This document shows, in pieces, positions 1-9,389 of a stretch of 21,364 bases of DNA. The notes below the pieces were generated by a model. That model had not been told where the DNA came from and ran no database searches. It saw only the letters and a list, made by a program, of their open reading frames with translations. The stretch's first letter is position 1. Every line of letters begins with the position of its first letter. The position numbers and the translations under genes were made by a program. This DNA comes from JABMPO01 sp964539785. GTDB lineage: Bacteria > Fidelibacterota > Marinisomatia > Marinisomatales > TCS56. The DNA lies in NCBI GenBank assembly GCA_964539785.1, contig CAZIJQ010000045.1, positions 1 through 21,364 on the forward strand, read 5' to 3'.

Positions 1-334
1 TAGCTTCCTTAACTTGAAAAAAACTAACCGGAAATACTTCCTAATAGAAAATAAGAAATCCGGATACCGGTTGGATACGGATTTTTACACGTCGCTGTAA
101 ATTATCATATTGCTGAAGGTACGTATACTGCATTCATTACTGGGGGTCATAGGGCAGTCCCGATTAATCGGAATTGCCCCGACAGAATATCTAAATCCTT
201 ATAATTCTATTAATAGCAGGGATTTTTCTTTATTCTACAGTTTCAGAACAATATGTTGGCGGACCATAATCAAATACCGTGGTAAATTATGCTGCCATTG
301 AAATATTAAATGGCCCTGTTCCATAGCAAGTAAT
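1..334. other. Leading stretch without a convincing gene
   Basis: No supported coding region. A 63-codon open frame at 110-301 has no recognisable motif and no ribosome binding site. The only structure I see is a nested inverted repeat at 152-179: GGGCA/TGCCC enclosing the perfect palindrome CCGATTAATCGG (160-171). No T-run follows on either strand, so a terminator is not supported. It may be the 3' flank of a gene left of the window. Confidence 0.5.
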
Positions 335-1042
335 ATGCCAAAAATCGCAAAAATTATTAAAAAACCTTCCAAAAAACATCAACCACGGGGACTGTCGATT
401 CTACATGATGATTCTGCGATTATAGTGGTGGAAAAAGTCAGCGGGCTGCTGACAATGAGTAATCAGCGTGTTCGAGAAAATACGGTCTATTATCATTTGA
501 CTAACTACGTTCGCAAGGGCAATTCGAAATCAAGGAACCGAATATTTATTGTTCATCGCCTGGATCGTGATACTTCAGGTGTCCTGGTATTTGCTAAAAC
601 TGCGGAGGCCAAACGCTTTCTACAGGATCAGTGGCAGGGATTCTCAAAAAAGTATTATGCCGTGATTCAGGGAACGCTCGCCGAGAAAGAGGGGGTAATT
701 TCTTCATATCTGGCGGAAAACGCCGTCCATAAAATGTATTCCGTGCAAGACCCGAATAAAGGTAAACTGGCAAAGACCGGCTACAAGGTTTTACGCGAAT
801 CAAAAAATTACAGCCTGGTTGAAATCGAATTGCTGACGGGCAGGAAAAATCAAATCCGGGTCCATTTTTCTGATAAAGGCTATCCGGTGGCGGGCGATAA
901 AATCTACGGAGAAAAGAGAACGGACATTCGCCGGCTGGCCTTGCATGCCGGTTCCCTCACAATATTGCATCCTACAACTAAGGAACCAATGACATTTGAT
1001 ACCAAGATTCCCGCATTATTTAATGCGCTCTTAAATCGATAA
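335..1042 (+). CDS. RluA-family pseudouridine synthase
   Basis: Predicted to isomerise specific uridines to pseudouridine in cytoplasmic rRNA or tRNA. The 235-residue protein has the RluA/RluC catalytic signature HRLDRDTSG at residues 74-82, where Asp77 is the expected nucleophile. Downstream family blocks are also visible: KKYYAVIQG, LLTGRKNQIRVHF (near residue 170) and GDKIYG. The lysine-rich first 18 residues precede the catalytic domain and there is no S4 RNA-binding domain, so it is a short, catalytic-domain-only member. The start at 335 lacks a clear Shine-Dalgarno, but no better start lies upstream in frame. Family assignment is firm. The exact RNA target (RluA, RluC, RluD or TruC type) cannot be told from the sequence. 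It is followed by a 171-bp gap before the next gene. Confidence 0.9.
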   Translation: MPKIAKIIKKPSKKHQPRGLSILHDDSAIIVVEKVSGLLTMSNQRVRENTVYYHLTNYVRKGNSKSRNRIFIVHRLDRDTSGVLVFAKTAEAKRFLQDQWQGFSKKYYAVIQGTLAEKEGVISSYLAENAVHKMYSVQDPNKGKLAKTGYKVLRESKNYSLVEIELLTGRKNQIRVHFSDKGYPVAGDKIYGEKRTDIRRLALHAGSLTILHPTTKEPMTFDTKIPALFNALLNR

Positions 1043-1121
1043 TTTGCAATTGATACCGTTATTAATGAGCAGCATGCCATACTCACCCCAGTACTCCAGA
1101 GAAACGCTGCTAAACAGGCCG

Positions 1122-1153
1122 ATAGTGGGGTAGATGCGTCATTAAGCCACTAT
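1122..1153. repeat. Imperfect hairpin between pseudouridine synthase and patatin genes
   Basis: ATAGTGG (1122-1128) and CCACTAT (1147-1153) are perfect reverse complements separated by 18 nt. They lie 80 nt after the pseudouridine synthase stop and 60 nt before the patatin start. No T-tract follows, so a Rho-independent terminator is doubtful. Confidence 0.3.
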
Positions 1154-1213
1154 TCCAACACCCCTTGAATGATTGCTTTTAACCGTTAAATCAGGCTACC
1201 TTAAGTAACCGGT

Positions 1214-2200
1214 ATGAAGCATCTTCATAAAATTATTATTATGTTGCCGCTTGTTGTCAGTATTGCAGGTGATTTGAATTTGGATTTTATCGAGGTTATC
1301 AATGGACGAAAGCAGCAAGATTTTACAATCGGTGTAGCTCTGGGGGCCGGTTCTGCAAAAGGTCTGGCTCATATTGGAGTTCTAAAAGCATTAGAAGAAT
1401 ATGGACTGCGAATTGATTATATAGCAGGCAGCAGTATGGGGTCGGCCGTCGGGGCAGGATACGCTGCTGGCTTGTCACCGGATAGTTTAAGAAGCGTGGC
1501 CAGATTATCGAACGCTTTAGATGTTGTTAGACTGCTTGACCCAATTCCTAGCAAGGCGGGATTAATTGATGGTGAAAAAATCAGACAATTCCTGCAGTTA
1601 CATATCGGCAAGCATCAAATTCAGGAATTGCCGATTCCTTATGCTGCCACAACCGTGGACATTAACACTGGTAAATTACATATCATCAAAAGCGGTGATC
1701 TGTCATGGGCAGTGCGTGCCAGTATTTCCGTGCCAATTATTTTCACCCCGGTTATTAGTGACTCGCTTATATTGATCGATGGTGGGTTTGCCGAGCCGGT
1801 TCCGGCTCAGGTCGTACGCGATATGGGGGCTGACTTTGTTATCGCAGTAAACGTTCTGGCGCCCCTGTCGGGGTCGTCAATACCAGATTCATTATCGGAA
1901 CTCAATTCAGATAATTTTGAACTGGAGATGACCGGATTAAAGCGTATTATCAGGCAAGATAAAAATAAGGAAGTGAGCTTAAATCGACTTGAGATAGCCC
2001 ATCGCACTTATATTCTACTTGCGGCTATGATCGCAGAGAGTCGGTTGGCCATAACAGCCCCTGACTTAGTTATCGCCATAAACACTGGATTGACAGATTT
2101 GGATTTTCTTGAGTTGGAGGCAGCAATCGAAAAAGGCTATCAGCGAACAATTGAAGTTATTGAAGAATTTAAAGCCACTTCATATCCAATTAGCGAATAG
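1214..2200 (+). CDS. Patatin-like phospholipase family protein
   Basis: Predicted serine lipid acyl hydrolase of the patatin/RssA group, 328 residues. It shows the glycine-rich oxyanion motif GAGSAKG (44-50), the nucleophile elbow GSSMG (72-76, Ser74) and the catalytic Asp in DGG (Asp189), so the Ser-Asp dyad is complete. Residues 1-19 are hydrophobic after a short basic stretch (MKHLHKIIIML), suggesting an uncleaved anchor or an atypical signal peptide. The C-terminal 120 residues are helical and charged and lack the outer-membrane barrel of the PlpD type. No strong ribosome binding site precedes the ATG. Substrate is unknown. It is separated by only 48 bp from the downstream peptidase on the same strand and could be cotranscribed with it. 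Confidence 0.88.
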   Translation: MKHLHKIIIMLPLVVSIAGDLNLDFIEVINGRKQQDFTIGVALGAGSAKGLAHIGVLKALEEYGLRIDYIAGSSMGSAVGAGYAAGLSPDSLRSVARLSNALDVVRLLDPIPSKAGLIDGEKIRQFLQLHIGKHQIQELPIPYAATTVDINTGKLHIIKSGDLSWAVRASISVPIIFTPVISDSLILIDGGFAEPVPAQVVRDMGADFVIAVNVLAPLSGSSIPDSLSELNSDNFELEMTGLKRIIRQDKNKEVSLNRLEIAHRTYILLAAMIAESRLAITAPDLVIAINTGLTDLDFLELEAAIEKGYQRTIEVIEEFKATSYPISE

Positions 2201-2248
2201 CTCAATGGGCGGCCTGAATTTTTCAGAAAAAATAATAATGAGCATAAA

Positions 2249-4402
2249 ATGATAATTAAAAAAATAAAATATACATTCCTTGTGCTGGCAATGCTTAGCA
2301 CGGGATCGGCAGAAGAAGGTATGTGGCTCCTTAATCAACTGCACACATTGGATCTGGAAAGCAAAGGTCTTGAAATTCCTGTTGATGAAGTCTATAATAC
2401 CGACCAACCTTCCATTAGTGATGCAATTGTCTGGTTGGGTGGCTGTTCCTCCTCATTTATATCCCCTGATGGCCTATTGATTACCAATCATCATTGTGCC
2501 TACAGTGCCGTGATGCGGGCGTCAACACCTGAAAACAATTACCTCCGTGATGGATTTACTGCCCTGAACCGGACTGAAGAAATTGAAGCTCCCGGGGCTC
2601 GGGCTTACATTTTACTTGAAACCAGGGATGTAACCGACGAAATTCTGACAGCCGCGCAGGGAATCAAGGATATTGTTAAAAGAGATCGAGCAGTTGATCT
2701 GAAGATGGAAGCAATCAAATTGGAAATTGAAGCGGGGCGGGAAGACTACAGCGCCAGGATTCGCGCCATGTACAACGGATTAAGCTATTTCCTCTATATT
2801 TATCAGCGCTTCGATGATGTCCGCTTGGTAGTGGTTCCACCATCATCAATCGGAAAATATGGTGGTGATATCGATAACTGGATGTGGCCCCGACATACGG
2901 GCGATTTTGCCGTTTATCGAGTATATTCGGCTTCCGATGGTTCAGGTGCTGATTTCAGTCCGGAAAACGTTCCCTACAAACCAAAAAGCTGGTTAAAAAT
3001 ATCAGCTGGTGATTTGAATGAAGGTGATTTTACGTTTATTATGGGATTTCCTGGAAAAACCTACCGTTACCGGACATCCAGTTCAGTAGGTTACAATCTG
3101 AACTACCTGTACCCGAGTTCAATTAAAAAACTGAAGGAAATGATAGACTTAATTGGAGTAACGGTGGCAGGATCTCCCACGGGAAAGCTAAAAGCCAAAA
3201 GCACCCTCGCCAGCCTTAACAATGTCATGAAAAAATATCAGGGTCTGGTCGATGGAATGAATCGCACTGATTTCCTGGAATCTAAAATCGGTGGTGAAAA
3301 GGATTTTATGGAATTTGTTAGCAGTAAAAGAAAATTCCGGAAAAAATATGGTCATATCCTGGGTGATATTGAGAATTTGTATCAGAATAATTCTATTAAC
3401 CGTAAACAAAATGCAGTTTTCAATCGCTTTCGCTGGGTCTACAGCGGTACTTTGATTTCAACTTCTAAAAAGATATACGATATTGCCCGAGAATTGGAAA
3501 AATCACCGGCTGAAAGACAGACCGGGTATACCGAGGCCGATAACAAGGATACTTACAAACGATTTAAGTATTCATATTACAGTTATTTCGAACCAACTGA
3601 CCGGGCCTTGTTTAAACTGACTCTTTTAAAAGCAAAAGAACTGGCCGGGGATCAAACAATCAGGGCGCTGGATCAGATTATTAATAATCCTGATCGTACG
3701 ATTGATGAATATCTTGATCACCTGTACGGTGAAACCAGGATGAATGATCCGGAATTTGCAGAAAGCCTGCAAGGAATGACGGTTCAGGAATTAATGGACC
3801 TGAATGATCCATTTATAAATCTCCAGGCCGCTCTTTATGATGGATTCGAGACAAAGCGCCTGGTAGATAAAAAATTCGACAGCGAAACCGGTGATCTGTG
3901 TAAACTTTACATTGAGGCTATGATTGATTGGCAGAATGAAAACATCTATCCCGATGCCAATAGCACTCTCCGGTTTACTTATGGTTATGTCAATGGATAC
4001 AGTCCTCGAGACGCAATAAACTATACTCCTTTTACGACCTTTACTGGCATGATTGATAAATACACTGGGGAAGACCCATTTGATTTTTCGGAAAAACTTG
4101 GAAAACTCCATCAGACTGGTAATTTAGGCCGCTGGGCTGACCCTGACCTGGACGATGTGCCCAGCTGCTTTCTCCATGAATGTGATATTACGGGCGGAAA
4201 CAGTGGCAGTGCAGTAATGAATTCAAGGGGTGAATTGATTGGCTTGGCTTTCGATGGCAACTATGAAGCAATGACCGGTGACTGGGAATATGACTTGGAG
4301 ATTCAAAGAACAATTTCGGTGGATATCCGCTATGTCATGTTCCTGGTTGAAAAATATGCCGGAGCGGGATACCTTCTGGATGAAATGGAGATTACAGATT
4401 AA
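2249..4402 (+). CDS. S46 family dipeptidyl peptidase, DPP7-like
   Basis: Predicted periplasmic dipeptidyl aminopeptidase, 717 residues, the normal length for family S46 (DPP7/DPP11). A signal peptide covers about residues 1-20 and is followed by EEGMW, typical of the mature S46 N-terminus. The chymotrypsin-fold elements are visible: DGLLITNHHC (74-83, catalytic His at 81/82), the GGDIDNWMWPRHTGDF segment (205-220, Asp219 the likely triad Asp) and TGGNSGSAV (Ser652). The S1-determining position near residue 670 reads FDGN, a Gly, as in DPP7-type enzymes that prefer hydrophobic P1 residues; DPP11 has Arg there. The enzyme would release dipeptides from extracellular or periplasmic peptides for amino-acid catabolism. 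The ATG lacks a strong Shine-Dalgarno; I kept it because the signal peptide follows directly. Confidence 0.93.
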   Translation: MIIKKIKYTFLVLAMLSTGSAEEGMWLLNQLHTLDLESKGLEIPVDEVYNTDQPSISDAIVWLGGCSSSFISPDGLLITNHHCAYSAVMRASTPENNYLRDGFTALNRTEEIEAPGARAYILLETRDVTDEILTAAQGIKDIVKRDRAVDLKMEAIKLEIEAGREDYSARIRAMYNGLSYFLYIYQRFDDVRLVVVPPSSIGKYGGDIDNWMWPRHTGDFAVYRVYSASDGSGADFSPENVPYKPKSWLKISAGDLNEGDFTFIMGFPGKTYRYRTSSSVGYNLNYLYPSSIKKLKEMIDLIGVTVAGSPTGKLKAKSTLASLNNVMKKYQGLVDGMNRTDFLESKIGGEKDFMEFVSSKRKFRKKYGHILGDIENLYQNNSINRKQNAVFNRFRWVYSGTLISTSKKIYDIARELEKSPAERQTGYTEADNKDTYKRFKYSYYSYFEPTDRALFKLTLLKAKELAGDQTIRALDQIINNPDRTIDEYLDHLYGETRMNDPEFAESLQGMTVQELMDLNDPFINLQAALYDGFETKRLVDKKFDSETGDLCKLYIEAMIDWQNENIYPDANSTLRFTYGYVNGYSPRDAINYTPFTTFTGMIDKYTGEDPFDFSEKLGKLHQTGNLGRWADPDLDDVPSCFLHECDITGGNSGSAVMNSRGELIGLAFDGNYEAMTGDWEYDLEIQRTISVDIRYVMFLVEKYAGAGYLLDEMEITD

Positions 4403-4451
4403 TCATATTTTTTGTAATTTTGAAGACCTATTAAGAATATGGAGAAATAGG

Positions 4452-5114
4452 ATGAATAAATTAAAAGTTAGAACATTTTTTGTCAATTTACTGTTATTGA
4501 TATTTTTATTGAATCCCGTGAACGGTCAGTTCTCTGGCGGTGATTTATTAAATGAAGCCCCACTGACACCAGTTCCAATGGAAATGACGTTTGAAGAGTA
4601 TCAGGACATGAATCGCAGACTAACAGTCGGATTGGCCCTCGCTGCGATTCCAATTCCAGGTATGATTCATTTCTATGCCGGCGAGAAAAAGACCGGGTTG
4701 ATTATCCTTGGTACCGCAGCGGCAGGATTAGGGAGTATCCTGATAGGAGCTGCTAGTCTTGACGATGGTGACTTTCCTGATTCTGATTTTAATCTGCTAA
4801 TTCTAAACCCAGGTGATAAAGAAAAAGAGCGTCAATATGAGAAAATTCCGCTTGTAGTAACCGGGATGGATACTACCTATAAGCTTCGAGAAATATTTCG
4901 AGAACAAAAGGGTGGGAGCGGTGCCCTGATAATATTAGGAGCGGCATTGATATTAGGCGATATTGTCTATGATTTTGTTCATGGCATAAGAACTATTGAG
5001 AATAAACGGGATCGGGTGCGCTATAAATATGGCCAGCAATTAAGTTTTAACTTTTCACCAGATATTGACCTGAATAATAACACCGTCGGATTAAAATTTT
5101 CCTGTAATTTTTAA
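4452..5114 (+). CDS. Unrecognised exported membrane protein
   Basis: I do not recognise the family. The open frame extends upstream into the peptidase gene, but the start is chosen at 4452: GGAG (4441-4444) lies 7 nt before this ATG, and the product then begins with a clean signal peptide (MNKLKVRTFFVNLLLLIFLLNPVNGQ). The 220-residue protein has a glycine/alanine-rich hydrophobic region around residues 57-100 (motif IPIPGMIHFYAGEKKTG), a second hydrophobic segment around 158-180, and ends in VGLKFSCNF. A C-terminal Phe in an alternating pattern is reminiscent of outer-membrane proteins, but the length and helical segments argue against a barrel. It follows the S46 peptidase by 49 bp on the same strand and is probably cotranscribed. 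Function unknown. Confidence 0.75.
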   Translation: MNKLKVRTFFVNLLLLIFLLNPVNGQFSGGDLLNEAPLTPVPMEMTFEEYQDMNRRLTVGLALAAIPIPGMIHFYAGEKKTGLIILGTAAAGLGSILIGAASLDDGDFPDSDFNLLILNPGDKEKERQYEKIPLVVTGMDTTYKLREIFREQKGGSGALIILGAALILGDIVYDFVHGIRTIENKRDRVRYKYGQQLSFNFSPDIDLNNNTVGLKFSCNF

Positions 5115-5251
5115 TTAACGATCTCAAAATACAGAGGATTTTATTCAGACTCGGAAGATGGTATTTCTCAATCAATCAATAATGAAATTATTTTATACAT
5201 GCTGTACATTAGCTTAGTGGGAGTAAAAAAACTGATTAGATAGGATAGATC

Positions 5252-5614
5252 ATGCATCAAATCATCAATGGGACGCAATTTGGAAATATCACCATAGCTG
5301 GTGAATTGTACCAACATGATGTTGTGATCAATTTGCAGGGTCAAATTAATAAGCGCAAGAAGAAGTTGTCAAAAATGCGGTACGGAACCTCCCATATCGT
5401 ATCGCTTGAGGAAGCAAAACAAATCTATTCCACCGGAGCTGAGCTACTGATCGTAGGAACCGGACAAAACGGGCTCCTTAAACTATCAGACGATGCTGAA
5501 GCATTTTTTAGAAAGAATGGTTGTCAGGTGGAGCTTCAACCTACACCCCGTGCGATAGTAACATGGAATACCGCAGAAGGTGCAGTCATCGGGCTATTCC
5601 ATGTTACCTGCTGA
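5252..5614 (+). CDS. Mth938-like domain protein (DUF498 family)
   Basis: Small cytoplasmic protein of 120 residues. Its pattern (an early INGTQFGNITIAGE strand pair, a central ELLIVGTGQNGLLKLS segment, and a terminal PRAIVTWNTAEGAVIGLFHVTC) matches my recollection of the Mth938-like fold, also found in NDUFAF3. Function in bacteria is not established. The ATG at 5252 follows an AGGATAG ribosome-binding-like sequence. The gene converges on the metallophosphoesterase with only 11 bp between stop codons, leaving little space for separate terminators. Family assignment is from memory of the pattern and is moderately sure. Confidence 0.75.
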   Translation: MHQIINGTQFGNITIAGELYQHDVVINLQGQINKRKKKLSKMRYGTSHIVSLEEAKQIYSTGAELLIVGTGQNGLLKLSDDAEAFFRKNGCQVELQPTPRAIVTWNTAEGAVIGLFHVTC

Positions 5615-5625
5615 GAGGTTTGCGA

Positions 5626-7941
5626 CTATTTTTTTCTCAGGATCTGATCCATGTCTACCACCTCCAGGATCAGCTTCCAGCCGCCGACACCCTGATCCAC
5701 TTTTACTAGTATATCATTAGATCCGGCTTTGAGATTGGCAACAATGAAGTCCTGGTTTTTCGCTGCCCCCCGGCCTCCTGGCAGGCGGTATAGCTCATTT
5801 CCGTTCAGCCACAGCGCCGGAGCATCATCACTGCCCAGCAGGAATAATACCCGACCATTTTGGTTGGCCTCCAGGATTGTGTGGGCATAGGCCACCGCAT
5901 TCAAATCAGGATCATATAATTCCAGGAAATCCACCCAACCCGTTGGTGTTTTTACTTCCTGCCAACTGATTTCCTGACCATCCTTTCCCAGATAGACTTT
6001 ATCGAAGTTCAATTCTGTTTCAGGATCATAAACAATCTTAAGACCTCTACCGTCGGGGTTATCGTAAGGTCCGATGGTAGTCCAGTCCGTTATGGTGTGA
6101 ATATCCAGTGTTGTATCGGTTGAGATTTTGGAAAACAATGGTCTGATGGCAACCTGACTCCGGACCGGTGTCGTAATTACTGTCTCCAGCCATTTATCCC
6201 AATTATTGAAATCACCGTTGAAAAAATGGAATGGTGCATAATAGAACAAGTTAACATTTGCCGGATCAGATTGCTCCAGATCTGCCAGTAGTAAGTGCAG
6301 AGAGTCGTTTACTGTTCGGCTATAACTCCACGCCAGATTCCGCATAATCCAGGGTGTATAAGCACTGTTTTTAAATACATTTATAAAATTGATAACCGGT
6401 TTGGTATCAGACTTAATTACAGCAACAGCAAAAGTAAACATGGCATTTTCCAGAGATACTTCAAATGTCAGATTTTCGGGAATAGTCGCTGGTTTATCAT
6501 CGACTTCTGGTTTGGAAACAGGGGAGACGGTAAACTGCACCACTGGTCCCGGTAATATGCTGTCGGCCGGAACTGCTGCTTCAAACTCATACGGGTAATC
6601 GACACCACTTTGCATATCAATTTCAAGATCAGGATTCGTAATCTGCCAGTGGTCAGATTCCTGCCATTTAATATGTAAATCGGAATCAAATGTTAGCTCA
6701 CTGCCAAAACTGCAATCAGCTCTAAACTGCAGCAGGGAATCAGCCAATTTTACGATTTCCAGATTTCCCAACTGGTTTGTCAGGTTCTGTTCCAGTTCCA
6801 TGATACCAAAATCGATATACTTACTTTCGTCAGTGAGATAACCGTTTTTTGAAATGCTAAATTTATCAATGGTATTTCCATCAAGATCAATAGCTTCACC
6901 TTCAATTTTCTCGGCCGAAACTTCGAGCATAGTAAAATGATGAATACTCTGGGAGACGGCCATAAACGGTTGTGGTTTAATCTTATATAAGGGGGCTCCA
7001 CCGCCGGCAGTAGTAATATGAGTTACCGGGGTCTTACCACTGCCACCATGGCCGATTGGATGATTACGGAGATAGTAATGATCATGGCCCGAAAAGACAA
7101 GGTTGACACCGTATTTTTCAAAAAGTGGCTGCCAGTGATATCTGAATTCATAAACGGGACGAATGGGGTGGACATGAAACATCGGATAATGCAGAATCAC
7201 TATAGTCCACTGCTGGTCTACATTTGCATTTAGGTCAGCTTCTAACCACTGATACTGTTCCGATTCTGGGTCGGTTGCCACGCCGGTATTAAGTCCAATA
7301 ATATGAACCATACCGTAATCGGCAGACCAGTAATGTTTATTCTCGTGTAAAGGAAAAAACTCGTAATAATAGCCGGATTCCCGCTCATGATTTCCCAGTA
7401 CAGGATAAATGGGAATCTGCTGCAACAGATCTGCTGCCGGTGCAAAAAATTCCGGTTCCCAGCGTGCTAAATTTTTTCCATTAACAACCAGATCACCGGT
7501 GTGTAAAGCGATATCCGGATTATACTCCAGCGCTTGGTTAACAATCTGTTCATGTACTGCGGGATTACTGCGGCTGTCGCCATAGGCTAAAATCCGGACA
7601 TTTGATGTATCATTGTCGGGCGCAATTTTAAAATATGCCGTATCCGTCTGACCCCCCGGCCAGCGGACCTGGTAGTAATATTTTTTGCCGGGGTCCAATC
7701 CAGTGACTGTATATGAATGCAATCGCAACTTGAAAGAATCGTTCATAACCGAAGTAAGCTCTGAAGCGTTTGTACTTAGAAATAAGGAGGCTTTAACTTC
7801 TTTTTTAGTACCAACTAATATTGTTAGACCAGCATTGGATGGAGCCTGGAGCCAGGGTCCAATATGAGTTGATTTTTCTTGGCACCCCGTTAGAACAAGT
7901 AAGATAAGGAAGAAAAATGTTATTCGTTGTTTAAGTTCCAT
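5626..7941 (-). CDS. Lipoprotein metallophosphoesterase with N-terminal purple-acid-phosphatase-like domain
   Basis: 771-residue exported lipoprotein: a hydrophobic signal ends in the lipobox LTGC (17-20, Cys20 lipidated). Residues about 27-107 look like the fibronectin-type N-domain of purple acid phosphatases (SYTVTGLDPGKKYYYQVR). The metallophosphoesterase domain (about 115-325) carries all expected di-metal motifs: GDSR (Asp122), GD (Asp150), GNHE (Asn184, His185), HYPMFH (His251) and SGHDH (His286, His288). The remaining 440 residues are beta-rich; the tail includes IGPYDNPDGRG and a carbohydrate- or PA14-like sandwich (RVLFLLGSDDAPALWLNGNELYR) that may bind a ligand or the surface. Predicted to hydrolyse phosphate mono- or diesters outside the cytoplasm; substrate unknown. 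AAGGA lies 6 nt upstream of the ATG. It sits 57 bp downstream of the ABC_sub_bind gene and is probably in its operon. Confidence 0.9.
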   Translation of the reverse strand: MELKQRITFFFLILLVLTGCQEKSTHIGPWLQAPSNAGLTILVGTKKEVKASLFLSTNASELTSVMNDSFKLRLHSYTVTGLDPGKKYYYQVRWPGGQTDTAYFKIAPDNDTSNVRILAYGDSRSNPAVHEQIVNQALEYNPDIALHTGDLVVNGKNLARWEPEFFAPAADLLQQIPIYPVLGNHERESGYYYEFFPLHENKHYWSADYGMVHIIGLNTGVATDPESEQYQWLEADLNANVDQQWTIVILHYPMFHVHPIRPVYEFRYHWQPLFEKYGVNLVFSGHDHYYLRNHPIGHGGSGKTPVTHITTAGGGAPLYKIKPQPFMAVSQSIHHFTMLEVSAEKIEGEAIDLDGNTIDKFSISKNGYLTDESKYIDFGIMELEQNLTNQLGNLEIVKLADSLLQFRADCSFGSELTFDSDLHIKWQESDHWQITNPDLEIDMQSGVDYPYEFEAAVPADSILPGPVVQFTVSPVSKPEVDDKPATIPENLTFEVSLENAMFTFAVAVIKSDTKPVINFINVFKNSAYTPWIMRNLAWSYSRTVNDSLHLLLADLEQSDPANVNLFYYAPFHFFNGDFNNWDKWLETVITTPVRSQVAIRPLFSKISTDTTLDIHTITDWTTIGPYDNPDGRGLKIVYDPETELNFDKVYLGKDGQEISWQEVKTPTGWVDFLELYDPDLNAVAYAHTILEANQNGRVLFLLGSDDAPALWLNGNELYRLPGGRGAAKNQDFIVANLKAGSNDILVKVDQGVGGWKLILEVVDMDQILRKK

Positions 7942-7998
7942 TAGTTATCCTTCAGGAAGTAAAATTAAATCAGCGTACTATTTTATATAGAAAATTAC

Positions 7999-8970
7999 TT
8001 ATTCTATTATCCGGTAGTCCATGTCTTCAGGTATTTGGATACCAAGTTGTTTGGCTCTCGCCTGGTTCACTATTCTGATACTTTCCGGTGGATCAATAAT
8101 TTTCAGGTCCGCCGGGGAAGTGCCAGTTAGAATTTTTATTGCCATTTCAGCGGCAACTTTTCCCTGAGTATTCCCGGCTTTATAGGAACTGCAAAGTGCT
8201 CCATCTTTTACCGCAAAATCGAATGAAGCGAATTCAGGCAATTTACTATTCTCAATTATCCATTGCATGACGCTGGCCGTTGGCATACTTACAGCACTAT
8301 TTTCATCTTTTATAGTATTATAGGTGAATAGCCCGATGGCATCCACCTGATCCTGCCAGGCCGTAATTTTTGCCTTCCACTGATTAAAATCATTGGTGGC
8401 AACCACTTCCAGTATTTCAACCGGAAGGTCTAAGGACGGCAGCCGTTCATCAATACCTGCTGAAGTAGGACTGTCATCGGAAATAAAAGCTACTTTGCGC
8501 ACCGTGGGATCTAATTCTGTAACCAGGTCAACCATGGCTTTCAATGGGATATGTTCAACAACTCCGGTGATATTTGCCGTTGGGAAACCATAATGGGACG
8601 GTTCGAAATTCATTCCTGCGAAAACAACCGGCAGGGTGGAACCGGCGTAATGCTTGGCAATCCATTCACATGCATTATCGTCAAAAACCATTACTAGATC
8701 GGGCTTAAAAGCTGTTATGCGCGCTATGGCGCTGTCAGTTATTGCTTGTTTCCATTCCAAGCTGGTTTTACGCTTGGTATCCATATAAAATCTTTCCAGC
8801 TCGAAGTTCTGCCCGGCAAAGCCTTCATTCAGGCCCTTATTTTCGTCAATAACCCATGAGAATTCGGAATGATAACTAAATACCACAAAGACTTTTTTTA
8901 ACGTTGGGGGAGTGGCGAAAATCATTGAAGCAGTAATCAACATTAAAATAATAATCATTAATTTTTTCAT
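7999..8970 (-). CDS. ABC-type substrate-binding family protein (ABC_sub_bind-like)
   Basis: 323-residue exported protein: residues 1-19 are a signal peptide (MKKLMIIILMLITASMIFA). The rest has two Rossmann-like lobes typical of type I periplasmic binding proteins. Supporting segments are KKVFVVFSYHSEFSWV at the start of lobe 1, DLVMVFDDNACEWIAKHY, LPVVFAGMNFEP, VRKVAFISDDSPTS, and a C-terminal QGKVAAEMAIKILTG helix common in ABC_sub_bind proteins. No permease or ATPase gene accompanies it in this window, so it may feed a distant transporter or act as a sensory receptor. Ligand unknown. The upstream AAGAAG is a weak ribosome binding site. The gene heads a likely two-gene unit with the metallophosphoesterase 57 bp downstream. 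Confidence 0.8.
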   Translation of the reverse strand: MKKLMIIILMLITASMIFATPPTLKKVFVVFSYHSEFSWVIDENKGLNEGFAGQNFELERFYMDTKRKTSLEWKQAITDSAIARITAFKPDLVMVFDDNACEWIAKHYAGSTLPVVFAGMNFEPSHYGFPTANITGVVEHIPLKAMVDLVTELDPTVRKVAFISDDSPTSAGIDERLPSLDLPVEILEVVATNDFNQWKAKITAWQDQVDAIGLFTYNTIKDENSAVSMPTASVMQWIIENSKLPEFASFDFAVKDGALCSSYKAGNTQGKVAAEMAIKILTGTSPADLKIIDPPESIRIVNQARAKQLGIQIPEDMDYRIIE

Positions 8971-9107
8971 AATGTTCTTCTTTAATTAAACAGATGGTAG
9001 GATTAACAATGATTAAACATACGGCATAATCAAAGTATGTGCAAACTCTGGATGAATAACTTTCTGATAAGCTATATCATTTTCTAAAAAGCTCTGATTA
9101 CCTGAAA

Positions 9108-9121
9108 GATTAATATTAATC
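9108..9121. promoter_or_regulatory. 14-bp palindrome upstream of ABC_sub_bind gene
   Basis: GATTAATATTAATC is a perfect palindrome about 140 bp upstream of the leftward gene that starts at 8970. Its symmetry and AT-richness fit a dimeric-repressor operator, but such AT palindromes also occur by chance. No regulator gene is adjacent. Confidence 0.25.
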
Positions 9122-9389
9122 AAGAAACCTGAAATCTTAATCATATAAGAACGCTACACTTACAGACAACTGTAATTAAAACATGGCCGTACTACAAAAT
9201 ATGAGATCTGATATTACTTTGAAAAGCAGAGTCAATTTTTTATTTATAGTTGTGTAATCAATTGCATTTCAATGATATATAAGGGGGGGCAGGCGTTACT
9301 ACCCATTTAGTGACTATGAGTAAAATATATTTAACTGGACTCTTAATCCAATTTAGATCATTGGCAAAATATCAGCGGGGAGCAGTAGT

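Noticed and set aside
152..179. Hairpin as a Rho-independent terminator
   Set aside because: The stem is nested and AT-rich in the centre, and no T-run follows on either strand.
110..301. 63-codon open frame left of the pseudouridine synthase gene
   Set aside because: No ribosome binding site, no recognisable motif and irregular composition; it spans a palindrome and is likely chance.
4278..4451. Longer start for the small membrane protein, overlapping the S46 gene by 125 nt
   Set aside because: The overlap lies inside the conserved peptidase C-terminus, while the ATG at 4452 has a ribosome binding site and is followed directly by a signal peptide.
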